Assembly (NCBI GenBank): GCA_944472155.2
Contig: OX235279.1
Span: forward strand, 153,348,199 to 153,412,198
DNA: 64,000 bases
From: Trichobilharzia szidati
Lineage: Eukaryota; Platyhelminthes; Trematoda; Strigeidida; Schistosomatidae
Reading direction: 5' to 3'
The translations under genes and the position numbers were made by a program. This document shows positions 12,868-22,910 of the stretch, one piece after another. Numbering within the stretch: the first letter of the stretch is position 1; every line of letters starts with the position of its first letter. The notes below the pieces were generated by a model that saw nothing but the letters and a program-made list of their open reading frames with translations, searched no databases and was not told where the DNA came from.

Positions 12868-13385
12868 TTTGATTGGTTGGAGAATTTCATTATGACCTGA
12901 CATCAGTTTCATCCTAGTTTAGGACTCTTTACCCTAAGAAAATCAATACTTGAAAATTGATCTGATGCTCACTGGCGACTGGCTCTATTCAGGCAGTTAA
13001 CCTGAGGTTCTAGTAGGAAGCCGTGACCAGTAGGGTGCAGCAGGTCGAAGGTGAGACAGTAACTTATTGAAGAAGACATTGTGAAGTAGTTTCGCTATTT
13101 TATGAATTGGTAGAAGTTAGAATTCATGAACTGGCCACTGGATCGGGTCCAAGTGACTTAATGGTTTACGAGCTAACTTGGATTGTAACCAGAAGGTGCT
13201 GGGTTCAAACCTCATTGGTGAGTGCGCACTGATGACGAGTCACAAAGTGGGACGAAACAGTTGTCCAGTACTCTTTGTTTGTTCTCTAATGGTACTCTAA
13301 TTGATGTCAGTTCATGGTGAAATCCTCCAATTAATCAAACAAAAATCCCTACATTAACCAATACTTGAGAAATTGATATGATCTT
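12868..13385. repeat. SINE-A inverted pair with full-length plus copy
   Basis: 12868-12935 is a minus-strand remnant (ttgattggttggagaatttc, tcatcctagtttaggactct) with an internal deletion. 12945-13385 is a long plus copy. It begins caatacttgaaaattgatct with the 5' extension (cagtagggtgcagcaggtcg), then tRNA-like caagtgacttaatggtttac and gctgggttcaaacc, then hammerhead gcactg, atgacga, gtcac...gggac, gaaa, cagttg, tc, cagtac. It ends accaatacttgagaaattg, so the same ~20-bp sequence borders both ends. Confidence 0.85.
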
Positions 13386-13952
13386 TATTATAAAAGGAGT
13401 TTTAACTACACATTTTAAACTTAACCATAATGAGCTTTTTAGTTTAAAGTCCTGTCATATTTACTCACTACAATGCACTCTCTTTATATGGTATATTATA
13501 TTATTACTATTATTTCAACACCACATATAATAAAAAATATATACATATTCAGAATTTAAAATACAATATTTATGCTTAGAAAGAAAAGAAGTAAACTTTA
13601 AACTTGCAAATTTCAATTGCTCTACTCTTTATTTATATCAGATTATTCTGTACAAATTGTGATCACAAACGATTTGAGTGTAGCACGATATAAAGATTAG
13701 TGTATTCAGAACTATGAAACGTTATTTTAAAACTGTACTTTGTTGTGCACTAAAGATAAGTATTTTAGAGGAATACATTAATGTGTTCATCATAGAATAA
13801 GGTGAAAATTAATTAGGTATTAAAAGTTTTAATTAGAAAGCTATATCACCTGTGGATTGCCAAAAGACAAAGGCATCAAATTACAATCTTCGGATTATGG
13901 TGAAAGCATATCCAAGAATTAGGAAAATAAAATGTTAGAATATGTGAATATG
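13386..13952. other. No gene seen
   Basis: AT-rich DNA, nothing recognised. Confidence 0.45.
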
Positions 13953-14189
13953 TTATATATTCAGGAGTAGGATGATGTCAGCCAAAAGTGTATAAACCGA
14001 AAAGCAACGTAGCTGCACAAAAATGAGTGACCGTTCTGTTACAGTTTGAAAGTGATCAGCTATGCGGACTGATGGTTCGATGAAGTGTATACCATACAAA
14101 CGTAAGATTTCGCGGTCACTAATCACGTAAACACCAATTGCTGCATGATCTTCAGGTCTTTTGCTATCACGACACAATTCAGCTACCAT
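13953..14189 (-). other. 78-codon open frame of unknown nature
   Basis: An open frame (MVAELCRDSKRPEDHAAIGV ... ending ADIILLLNI) whose composition is less AT-biased than its surroundings. I recognise no domain. It lies just 3' of a SINE-B copy on the same strand (14214-14420), so it may be part of a longer unknown transposon rather than a gene. No splice sites or start context can be argued. Confidence 0.2.
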
Positions 14190-14213
14190 TAACCACCGTT
14201 AGTTCAAAACTAC

Positions 14214-14420
14214 TATGTTGTATTATTATTTTATTCCTTTGCGTTCTCTGTGGAACATAGGGTTTCAAGCCTGAGCTTTGAAGTTTCAGTAGCAGTGGTG
14301 TTTGTTCCGTCTTTGTCGGGCTAACATATGACTAGGAGAGGTAGAGGTATGGGTCGGCCAGGAGTCGAACTCCGGGCAACGTGCATGGTTGGCAAACATT
14401 CTACTACCGAACCACTGACT
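14214..14420 (-). repeat. SINE-B copy
   Basis: On the minus strand: cagtggttcggtagtagaat (box A side), cggagttcgactcctggcc (box B), then ctgctactgaaacttcaaag, and a terminal ccctatgttccacagagaac before a run like aataaaataataata. The same order is seen at 53960-54185 and 31057-31250. No hammerhead core. Confidence 0.75.
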
Positions 14421-14641
14421 TTTAAAAGTTTTCAAATTAATACTAACTAATACTGATAGCAACTATTCTATTCCATTCTCCAGTTACCTGCTTTCTGTGC
14501 CATATGCAAGTTTTGTTCAGAATACTCTAAAAAAGTGAGTCAAAAATTCTTTTTTTTAAAAGTTATTCATTAGTTCAAATGAACTGTCGTCAAGATTTGA
14601 CCGAATAGTTCTAAAATATTTGGGCGCCGAGCGAGAAGTAG

Positions 14642-15007
14642 ACATTTGTAAAAAATTATATTTGTAATATCTCAGCGTTAAGAAATGTTTTACAACTGTT
14701 CACACACACACATACACACTCTGTTTAAAGTGTTTAACGATGGTAGACCAATATTTGTAAGTCCGAGGTCAAATTTTGATCACAGCTCATACAGTTTTGT
14801 TTATTATACTTGTTAATACTTGTGTTTATGAGTCATGACTGGACAAAGTTTTTAAAAACAAAAGATATGCCTTTTATATATAAACCTCTGTTATGTTAAT
14901 TTTGATTAATTTCCCTGAAGAAGTTCGGACCAGATTGCCGAACGAAACGTTGGAATTACTCATTTCAATATCGCTGAGATATTACAAATATAATTTTTTA
15001 CAAATGT
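14642..15007. repeat. 366-bp unit with perfect 36-bp inverted ends
   Basis: Positions 14642-14677 and 14972-15007 are exact reverse complements over 36 bp. Between them are a CA-rich tract (14701-14720) and a hammerhead-like motif at 14915-14950. PLEs are known to have inverted terminal repeats and hammerheads, so this may be a solitary PLE terminal unit; no RT or nuclease coding sequence is inside. Confidence 0.85.
14915..14950 (+). ncRNA. Hammerhead-like motif in the inverted-end unit
   Basis: Core CTGAAGA (14915-14921), one extra A, then a perfect 6-bp helix GTTCGG/CCGAAC (14923-14928 with 14938-14943), then GAAA (14944-14947) and CGT. The extra A and the absence of a clear stem I partner make activity uncertain. 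Confidence 0.5.
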
Positions 15008-15791
15008 TTATTCATTAGTTTTTGCTTGTCACCATTTCTTAAAATTATATGGCCTTTTGCAAGCTCTTAAAGTTAGTTATAATAACAACCTGCTTATGTC
15101 AGAGTTCAAATATAAATCTGGACAATGTTATTAAAAGACAGAGTTTATCTGCAAAATTGTGTTACACTTGCTCGGCATATTTTGTATGATGTGATGACAC
15201 ATCAACTTGTCGATTCAATTCATATGATAATGAAGAAATAGGTGGTAAATTAGAACAAACAAGTTCCCTCCCACTTAAGGGGGGCTTAATTTGCCAGTGG
15301 CTGTGACCATTGCATATTTCACTACACACCCGTGACTGTTTTCGTATAGGATTTTGAGAGCTGTTTGAACATCAGTCTTGTGAGTCAAGTTCATTGTTAT
15401 GGTTGAAGTAGGTTGCCTGCTATTCGCACCAATCCATTATGTGACTTACTCAGAAAACAAAGACAAATATGTGACTTTAGTTGTTTTTCAAGCTGAACCC
15501 CCCACCGTCACTTGTGAATCATGACCACTCTTCTCTACATGTGTATGTGTGTCTGCCCTTATAAATGTATGTATGTAGTTATATATGTCCGAACCAAGTT
15601 CATTTTTAACAGTTTGAAAAAATTTGGGCGTTGGGTTTATGATATTCATTATAATAAAGGTTTTTGTATTTACTCACGAATCGGCATTTCATGCTGATAG
15701 CTTTATCAAAGTATTATTAAACCAGAATTTACAAAATCTCAACATATATATAACAAAGAGTTAAGGGGTGAGAAAATAGATTTAGGTGAAG
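15008..15791. other. No gene seen; possible PLE 5' region
   Basis: No frame recognised. 15756-15800 (gttaaggggtgagaaaatag) is repeated directly at 15868-15918 (ggtaagaggtgagaaaatag), so the right end belongs to the PLE terminal repeat. Confidence 0.45.
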
Positions 15792-17350
15792 TTAAAAGGA
15801 CATATTGAAAGTCAAAATAATCACATTAATCACACACGGACTTGTCATAGGAATATATAAGAAATTAATAAAGAGGTAAGAGGTGAGAAAATAGACTTGG
15901 GTTAAGTTAAAAGGTCTTGACGATATTAATATTTTGAATAAGAATATGTACTCTTTTGATGTAAACGAGTTATTCACTAATGTGCCTTTGCTCAAAACAG
16001 TTGACATTTTGTGTGATTACATTTCCACAAAAATTTTTTCATCCCGTTCCCTATATCCTATTATAGGAATTTATTGCTTCTATGTACTAACACTGTTAGG
16101 CTTACATTTGAAGGCGATTGTTTCCGCCAAGTTGATGGTGTTGCTATGGGAAGTCCGTTTGGGCCCCTTTTAGCAGATATCTATATGTCGTACATTAAGA
16201 ACTTATCGGAGGATTTAACCGAAAATGTGCCACTTTATAGAAGGTATGTAGATGACATTGTAATCATCAGTGATAAGTCTTGTTCTGCCACCTCAATTTT
16301 AAATCGAATGAATGAAGTTCAGAATAGCATATCACTTACATCTGTAGAAGAGGAAGATAATTGTTTATCTTTCCTAGACATATTGCTTAGTCGACGGTTT
16401 GATAGGTCAATAAAAAGATCTATTTATAGAAAACCTACCTGGACAAGACAGCATCTTAATTACCACAGTTTCTGCCCTGTTCGGTACAAAAGAGCCTTAG
16501 AAAGGTGCCTCTTCAGTAGAATCCAACGAATATGCATTGAAGACACACTTGATGAAAAAGAAAGAAAGTTAACACAAACTCTGGTTGATAACAATTATCC
16601 AGACAAGTTCATTAGGAGATATAAAGTAATCAGAACACCAAGACCCACTCTCCAACTCGCCCATAAGAAAGACTTGTACATCAAGCTACCCTATATGGGG
16701 CATCAAAGCAGCTTGATAAGTAGACAAAAACTGAACGCTGCTGTTAAAAAGACTTTTTATGCAGCTAATATCATTATAATTGAGAATGTAAAGCCAACAT
16801 ATCTATCTAAGCCCTTCGAACATGCGAAAAATGACGTCACATCCCACTGTATTTACCAATTTGAATGTACGTGTGGACACACATACATAGGGAGGACTCA
16901 TCGATCTCTGCAGGTAAGGGCTGGCTTCAGAGCATATTCCTAAATGGCTCCAGAAACAAATGGAATCTTCAGAACCTAATAATGATGAGAACAGGAAACC
17001 TATATTGCGAAACATATTATAGAGACAGGATATAAAATGGACGTTAACAGATCTTTTAAACCTATCTGTAAAACGCGTTTGGGGCGTATCCTAAAGTTTG
17101 TGGAAGCCCTAGCAATCAGAAAGTTTAGACCACCTTTATGCGTTCAAAAACAATTCGTCATCACATTAAACTTTCTTTGGTAAATTTCGTTTTGATACCA
17201 TAGCAGATGCATTATTACCTCTGCTATTTGGTCTAGTGGTCTTCATTGTTATTTTATCCTTTTAACTTGATCCAACATGTTTATTTTCTCACCTCTTACC
17301 TCTTTATTAATTTCATATATATTCCTATGACCAGTCCGTGTGTGATCAGA
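15792..17350 (+). mobile_element. Penelope-like element with inverted terminal repeats
   Basis: 15792-15918 and 17258-17350 are inverted copies (e.g. aggtaagaggtgagaaaata on the left, tattttctcacctcttacct on the right) with about 85-90% identity by eye. Between them lies a broken RT and GIY-YIG protein (15934-17183). Inverted or mixed-orientation terminal repeats are typical of PLEs. Confidence 0.85.
15934..17183 (+). pseudogene. PLE reverse transcriptase with GIY-YIG endonuclease, frameshifted
   Basis: The first part (frame 1) reads MYSFDVNELFTNVPLLKTVD, the RT segment before the catalytic box. Near 16070 the frame shifts, and 16074-16943 runs GVAMGSPFGPLLADIYM, YRRYVDDIVII (catalytic YVDD), FLDILLSRR, YRKPTWTRQ and NNYPDKFIRRY. 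It then reaches CIYQFECTCGHTYIGRTHRS, the Cys pair and YIG core of the PLE nuclease. The frame changes again before EHIPKWLQKQM (from 16930), and once more before MDVNRSFKPICKTR and the C-terminal KFRPPLCVQKQFVITLNFLW (stop 17181-17183). At least three frameshifts make it dead, but RT catalytic residues survive. The full protein copies RNA into DNA and nicks the target. Confidence 0.93.
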
Positions 17351-17423
17351 TTGTTCGAAATGTGTTGCGCAAATTCATCACACGATTCAAACAAATTACA
17401 TCTTCTTATTGCATCATCTAAAT

Positions 17424-17600
17424 TCATAAACGGTCTACGAGCTCACCTTGTAACCAGAAGGTCCTGGGTTCGAATCCCGCTGGGCGCGTACTGCTGAAGA
17501 GTCCCAAACTAGGGCGAAACAGCTGTCCAGTACTCCCAGGTTTTCCAATGGTTCTGTAACCAATGTCAGCTCATGATGAAATCCTCCATGTCATAAACGG
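17424..17600 (+). mobile_element. SINE-A insertion with 10-bp target-site duplication
   Basis: TCATAAACGG at 17424-17433 recurs at 17591-17600, bracketing a 5'-truncated A copy (17434-17590). It has tctacgagctcacc, gggttcgaatccc (box B), the hammerhead, and a tail ending catgatgaaatcctcc. The clean duplication and intact ribozyme core suggest a relatively recent insertion, next to the PLE. Confidence 0.87.
17488..17533 (+). ncRNA. Hammerhead ribozyme, canonical core
   Basis: Stem I is GTACTG (17488-17493) pairing with CAGTAC (17528-17533). The core is CTGAAGA (17494-17500, matches CUGANGA). Stem II is GTCC/GGGC (17501-17504 with 17512-17515, one G-U). GAAA is at 17516-17519. Stem III is the self-complementary CAGCTG (17520-17525), followed by TC (17526-17527). 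Cleavage is expected after C17527 (GUC). A short palindromic stem III is also the layout of the known Sm-alpha hammerhead. Confidence 0.85.
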
Positions 17601-17981
17601 AACGCATTGTTTTAAAAATGACTACTAAACCAAATAACAAAGGTAATAGTACATCTGTTATGGTGTCAAAACAAAGTTTACTAACGTGATCATCGTTCGT
17701 CAGTCTGGGGTCATTTTTCGTTGTCAAGTTGGTCAATTGGTAAAGATAACAAAACCAAGTGTAGATTGTTGGATTTGATCAGTGTGTAAAATTATAAAAG
17801 CAGTGTGTGTTTGCATAGTGAACTTGCATATCACATTCGTATTGATTTTGTCATTTCATGGGGGAAGGTGTAACCAGATCAGATTCTGTTTTAGTCCATC
17901 ATTCCTATTCAAACAATTTGGACTCCACTTGATATGAAGTGCTTCTGATATTAGACTTTCTTTGTGATTTCTGAAGTTTTT

Positions 17982-18506
17982 CTAGATTATTTCAATATTG
18001 TCAAAATCAATTTTGTGGCCTGATTTAATAGCTGATGATTTTTCAAGTTTTTCTAGTTCAACCGGATTTCTCGGTGGTCGAAGAGATGCTCTACGGTGTT
18101 CATTTCTTCTGATTTTGATTTCTCGAGATGTTTGTCCAATGTATATCGCATCACATTCCAAACATTTTATTTTATAGACACATTTAGATAGCGAATCTTT
18201 AGGGATTTGGTCTTTTATATGGACAAGGTTGTTTCGTAGTGAGTCTGATGTTTTGAAGAAAACTCTAGTGTCGAGCTGATTGAGTACTCTTCTGATATCG
18301 TTTGACGGCTCCGCTCTTATTGAAATGACGACTGTTGAGGTCCATGTTTTCGGAATATGTTGTCGACCATACTTAATGTCTGTGTTGATTTTGTTGATGA
18401 AGTTCCGTGGGTAGTTGCTTTGCTTGAGAGTTTCAGTAATGTTTGATAAAGCTATTAGCATTGAATAGCGAAACGTCAGTAAAAACAATATCGTTTTGTT
18501 TTTCAT
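17982..18506 (-). pseudogene. PLE fragment with GIY-YIG endonuclease
   Basis: 174-codon frame. LKQSNYPRNFINKI matches the '..GYP..FI' region after the RT, and LNQLDTRVFFKTSDSL the linker. CVYKIKCLECDAIYIGQTSR followed by EIKIRRNEHRR is the Cys-x5-Cys/YIG/R/EH signature of the PLE nuclease, complete to the EH motif. It ends IKSGHKIDFDNIEII ('GH.IDF....I' is usual there). This differs clearly from the other PLE nucleases in the window, so it is a separate lineage. The RT part is absent; the copy is truncated. Confidence 0.88.
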
Positions 18507-19739
18507 TCATTGGGAAATACAAAAACCTTTATTGTATGTTTGTAGGTTGATATGTGTGTGTGCGTGTCCATTGCTATGTGAACTGTTAGGTAACGTGGTG
18601 TGTCATATCCATGACTGCTTTGTTGAAGCTTGATTTGGAGCATGTATTTGGCTTTTTCGTCGATGACAGTCTGGGCATCAGAGTATATTTTACAAACGAT
18701 AGATTTTAGTCCTTGCTTCAAAACCATAACACTTATTTCACCCCACCCTCCTGAAAGATAGCTTTGGGCGTAAAATCCTTCTTAGGGGAATAATGGAATG
18801 TAGTTTTGGTTATTAGTTAACCTCTACACCAGTTTTAAAATTCACTGGATATCTTTTTCAACAGTTGTCATTCAATATTTTATTATTTTTGTCTATCTTA
18901 ATAGCTATACGGACAACTGTATCTTCCTAAGAAACATTTCTCAAACCCGTATTGTGTTGTATTTTCAAGCAGGTTTTATGTAAACTGGTCGCTCTATTGA
19001 GCCATCTTCTCTTCGATTCAAATGTATAACTAAAACACAAGCCAACTGTAATCTCCTTGCTGACACGTAGGGCTGGTGTGATTTTGTTCAGAGATAAATC
19101 AACCCGGTAGATATGCGGCATCTTTCTGATTTCGCACATCACAATGATTTCATAAACGTATTTTCTTCAAACTCGATCTCAGCAAATCAAATCAGAAGCC
19201 ACTTTCTCAATACACGACATGTATGACACGATGTGTGAGCATCATCCAGTGATGAATGCAATAAACTCTCCATCCCAACATTCATTAGTCACAAGTGCTC
19301 ATGTTCAGGAGTAAAATGAGCACTATCAGTATTTAAAAATAATAATAATAATGGTGACAGTGATTTAGAAAACAAAGAGATTCAGCGAAGAAATATTGAC
19401 TTTCCAATTAGATCCTCAACTCAGGCTGTATTCTAAAATTTACAGCATTTTAACAAAGTATAAAAAATTCACCAGTCTAGAGGCGATAAGATAGTTAAGA
19501 ATAATTGGTCAGTGTCAACATGTCAGGAGGGGAGGTGTGATAATTAACCAAGAATATTAATACAAACAATTAGATAGTAGGAGTGATCACAACAAGTGGA
19601 TCGCATAATGCAGTTTTGGAAAAATAAGGAGTAATTAAAGAGTAAATGTATGTCCAAGTTGATCACGTAATAGGGAATTAAAGATGTAGTAGTTAGAAAA
19701 ATAAAGTAATTTGGACAATGGTCACTTGTATGAGGCTCA
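18507..19739. other. No gene seen
   Basis: Two minus-strand open frames (18503-18727 and 18927-19142) have no domain I recognise. The first lies directly upstream of the PLE nuclease fragment and may be scrambled PLE sequence. AAT repeats at about 19340-19352. Confidence 0.35.
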
Positions 19740-20820
19740 GTAGGAGGGCGCAGTTATCACGTTTTTACATTCATGTAAAGATAGCCAATGTAAGGAAAAT
19801 GACTTCACAGATTTCTTCTTCCAGTGAATTCCAATGGTTTCAGCTGTATTAGGAAGACCAACTCGTGAAGCCAAATTTATAGGTGTCGAAATATGATGAA
19901 TAACTCTAAATGCTTTATCAACACATCAACTTTATTCTCGCTCTCTACAAGGGTCGTAAAATAGAGCTACAAATAGGTCTTGTTTGTCCGTTGCTTAACT
20001 GTGAATGACGATGTTTGGGCATATGATGATGAACCTGCCTAACTGTACATCCAATGTAACTACCTCCTCAGGAGCAGTCAAACTGGTACATACTCACTTA
20101 GGGTGGGAAATTAGGAGGTTTGACCTTATTTTCGAACATAAAATAGGGGAGGTAATGAAGAGACAACGTACCTCCGTTGTACTGAATGTTCTCTTGATTG
20201 CATTCATCAGGCTCTGTGTTACTGTTTCGCTGATGTTATCACCAAGAAACCTCAGTTTTATAAATGGGAGCATTTTTTGAGCTGTTACAACACTGACTTG
20301 ACTAGGTGTCAAATTCATACTTTTGCCAATGAACTTATCTGGATGCCTATTTCATTCTAAGTAATTCTCTGAGCTTCTCATTGAGTTTGAGCTGATTATC
20401 GTGGCTGTATGAACTAAACACTTTACCAGGCTGCAATTACATTTCGCATTTGTTAAACTCAAAAAGTTAGTGTGCTGAACTTCTGAGGAGATACCTAATA
20501 GTAACAGTAATCAATTTTCAAGGGTTTGGGAGGCAGAGGGAATGAGAGACACAATACAGTGTTGGTTAAGGTTGACTTAGTAAACCAAAAGTTTGCTTCA
20601 GAAGAGTACTTTTTTATGTTCAATACTCATGTCAGTAAGACAGTCAGCAAATTCATAACTATTTGTCTCATGCACTGGAGGTTCAGCATCCTACAAATCT
20701 GTAATATACCTATCTGGATTTACTGGAAATTAATTTACTTGATAGTCATTGGTATGCAAATAAATCTGTTACTGTTAGTACTTACTCACAGAAGCTATTC
20801 TTCTAACATTATATAAAGTT
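19740..20820 (-). pseudogene. Penelope-like element, decayed
   Basis: On the minus strand from right to left: a weak RT end around 20560-20600, the linker KMLPFIKLRFLGDNISETVT followed by QSLMNAIKRTFSTTEVRCLF (20094-20318, as in 'LPF.GD..SE...R.L..AI..TF'), then MYQFDC, a stop replacing a Cys, GGSYIGCTVRQ (nuclease core, about 20020-20090), and AFRVIHHIS...NTAETIGIHW (C-terminal part, about 19800-19900). Several stops and frame changes make it a pseudogene. Confidence 0.82.
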
Positions 20821-21150
20821 CTTCACAAAAAATAGATTTATTTGAATGGCTCACTTTATTATTGGTGAGAAAATAGAGTGACTAACGTCACGCAATCGAA
20901 AGCTTGTACAAGGGTGCTAATAATAAGAAGGTGAAAACATATTCGCCTGACATCCGAAATTATCACCATAAGATTATAAAAAGGTCTCAGATTATCGCGG
21001 AAATCAGTTAAAAGGTTAAAGCACAAAAAATTGTTTTCCTTATTATCACAGTCCCTCGAATACTGGAGGAATGTTGTCTTTTCTTCATTTATCACCATAT
21101 AACTCCTTCGGTCATGCAAAAATAAAAACAACCCAGTGGCGGAAATTTAC
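20821..21150. other. No gene seen
   Basis: A 90-codon minus-strand frame at 20859-21131 is unrecognised. It lies between the PLE remnant and a PLE terminal motif and may be untranslated element sequence. Confidence 0.35.
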
Positions 21151-21190
21151 CCAGTCAACGAAATAATCTTTGGAGGCTGTACAAGCTTAT
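21151..21190 (-). repeat. PLE terminal motif
   Basis: On the minus strand cttgtacagcctccaaagat then tatttcgttgac aligns with the motif at 27698-27745. Confidence 0.55.
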
Positions 21191-21714
21191 TTATGTCTAC
21201 TAAAACAACAATTTGAAAACTCTTTCAATAAATCTTAGGGAAATTATCAGTCATTTCTGAGAATCTAGACAATTATATGCCTGATCTGTCGGATCTGCGT
21301 TCAGTTAGACTTGAAACAGACACACTTTCACTAGAAAAAATGCTATAAACAGAATCTGAGAACCCATACAATTACCTAACCGCATTAAAATCGGTGAATT
21401 ACGAGGCAGAAAGCTAACCTCAATTCAAACTGGTCAATACTGAAAATGAGAATATGCTGTAAGTAATCACACACTCTGATATTTTACATAAAAGATACCA
21501 AGTAAGGCAACAAATTCTTATGATTAATGAGGCATTCATAATACTACAACACTACAAGTGTTCCGGTGTGGTCTCACTGGACGCAGATGAGTAAATGCAT
21601 ACAGCCAAATCAACTTAAGGCGAATTATCGGGATCTGTAGTGGACGAGCTGGGTGACATTACCTCCAGAGCCACAGAGAAATCAGTTACAAAGAGGCTGT
21701 GTGAACTAAAGAAA
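21191..21714. other. No gene seen
   Basis: Nothing recognised. Confidence 0.4.
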
Positions 21715-21995
21715 AAGAGGCTGACTGATCTTCCAGCTCACCTTATAATCGAAGGGTCCTGGGATCGAATCCAACAGGGCGTGTACTGTAAGAGGTCCCA
21801 AACGAGGACGAAACAGCCTTCAGGTGGTAGAACAACAATCACGCACATGGTCCGGGTTTCGATCCCTTGTGATGCACTCTTTATAGTCGCTTAGCTGGTA
21901 GTAAGCCTGGTAAACATACCACTATAACTTTGTTGCTCGAAAATTGAATCCCAATATCCCATTCAGAACGCAAAGGACTAAAATATAAATAATAC
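21715..21995 (+). repeat. Chimeric SINE: A head fused to B
   Basis: 21715-21825 is an A copy (agctcaccttataatcgaag, tcctgggatcgaatcc, gtcccaaacgaggac, gaaacagc). It breaks off inside the ribozyme and continues without a gap into a B copy with its own head (ttcaggtggtagaacaacaa, gggtttcgatccc) and the B-type end (cattcagaacgcaaaggact, aataaataat). Confidence 0.72.
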
Positions 21996-22059
21996 TTTTT
22001 TTCCCTTGCTTTGCCCACGTTTAACAGCCTATTATCGAGTAACAGGAGAAGGCTGATAC

Positions 22060-22910
22060 AATTTACACGGGCACCTAGAGTTGGCTTCTAAAAACAGGTA
22101 AATGATACTTAATCACTGTTAAGGCAGTGGTGGAGGTAAGGATTCGAAAAATTCAAAAGGTTGAAAAGTGTTGTTAGATTAGAAGCAAACCATTTGAGTG
22201 TGTGCCTGACAAGTATGAATATGGCGAAGAAAAAAGGCGCCCATTTTTGCCTAATGTATCTGGTACTGTTTTCGATTACTTCAGTATACACCGATACATC
22301 CACTTGCTTTTTTGTAGCTTGTTATATTGGTCATGAGGAGTAGAGACTTTTCAAAAGCATCTTAGAACTCTTTCCGCCAAATTTATCAACAGAACAGTTA
22401 GAGCTAATCACTGTTTCAGTCCTTGAACATCCAGGGAACTCTTGTAACACAGCTGTACTAATTCTCTGTAAAATAAAGCTGAACGGCACAAGCAGCGTTA
22501 GATTTTGACACTGATGATTCATCAGCTCAATCTATAACTTTGTCTGAAGAGAAAGTTTGTTCATTCACATATTCCACCATAGTCACAAACTCTTCCTCAC
22601 TTGTTGAATACTGTTACCACTCCTTCACATTAGGTTTTTTTCACTATCTCATGCACCTTAATCAAGTAGATACTAAAACAATTTGTTTCTCAAATATTAA
22701 CCACTTTCAAACTATCAAATTCCAAAACTTCACTTCCCCTGCGTCATTTATTATCTTCATGAGCCACTTCTACGTAACTCTATCAATGATGTCACTCACC
22801 TTTATAATCCAGTAATCGACTGTCATGGGTTATGATAAATACAGACCTAACTGTATAGCTTCTGAAGATAACTTTATCGATAAGGAAAATTTTCTCCACC
22901 AAAATGATTT
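22060..22910 (+). pseudogene. Penelope-like element remnant
   Basis: Around 22300-22385 the plus frames read FVACYIGHEE and then FKSILELFP, resembling the YIG core and R..EH region of PLE nucleases. 22540-22848 parallels the 3' flank of the element at 26735-27590 (gagccacttctacgtaact against gagccacttctgagtaatt). The terminal motif is at 22849-22900. Strongly decayed. Confidence 0.6.
22849..22900 (+). repeat. PLE terminal motif
   Basis: Reads ctgtatagcttctgaagata then actttatcgataaggaaaat; same family as 27698-27745. Confidence 0.6.

Noticed and set aside
14041..14130. Kinase-like 'SDREILRLYG' on the minus strand
   Set aside because: No HRD, DFG or glycine-loop context; only a chance resemblance.
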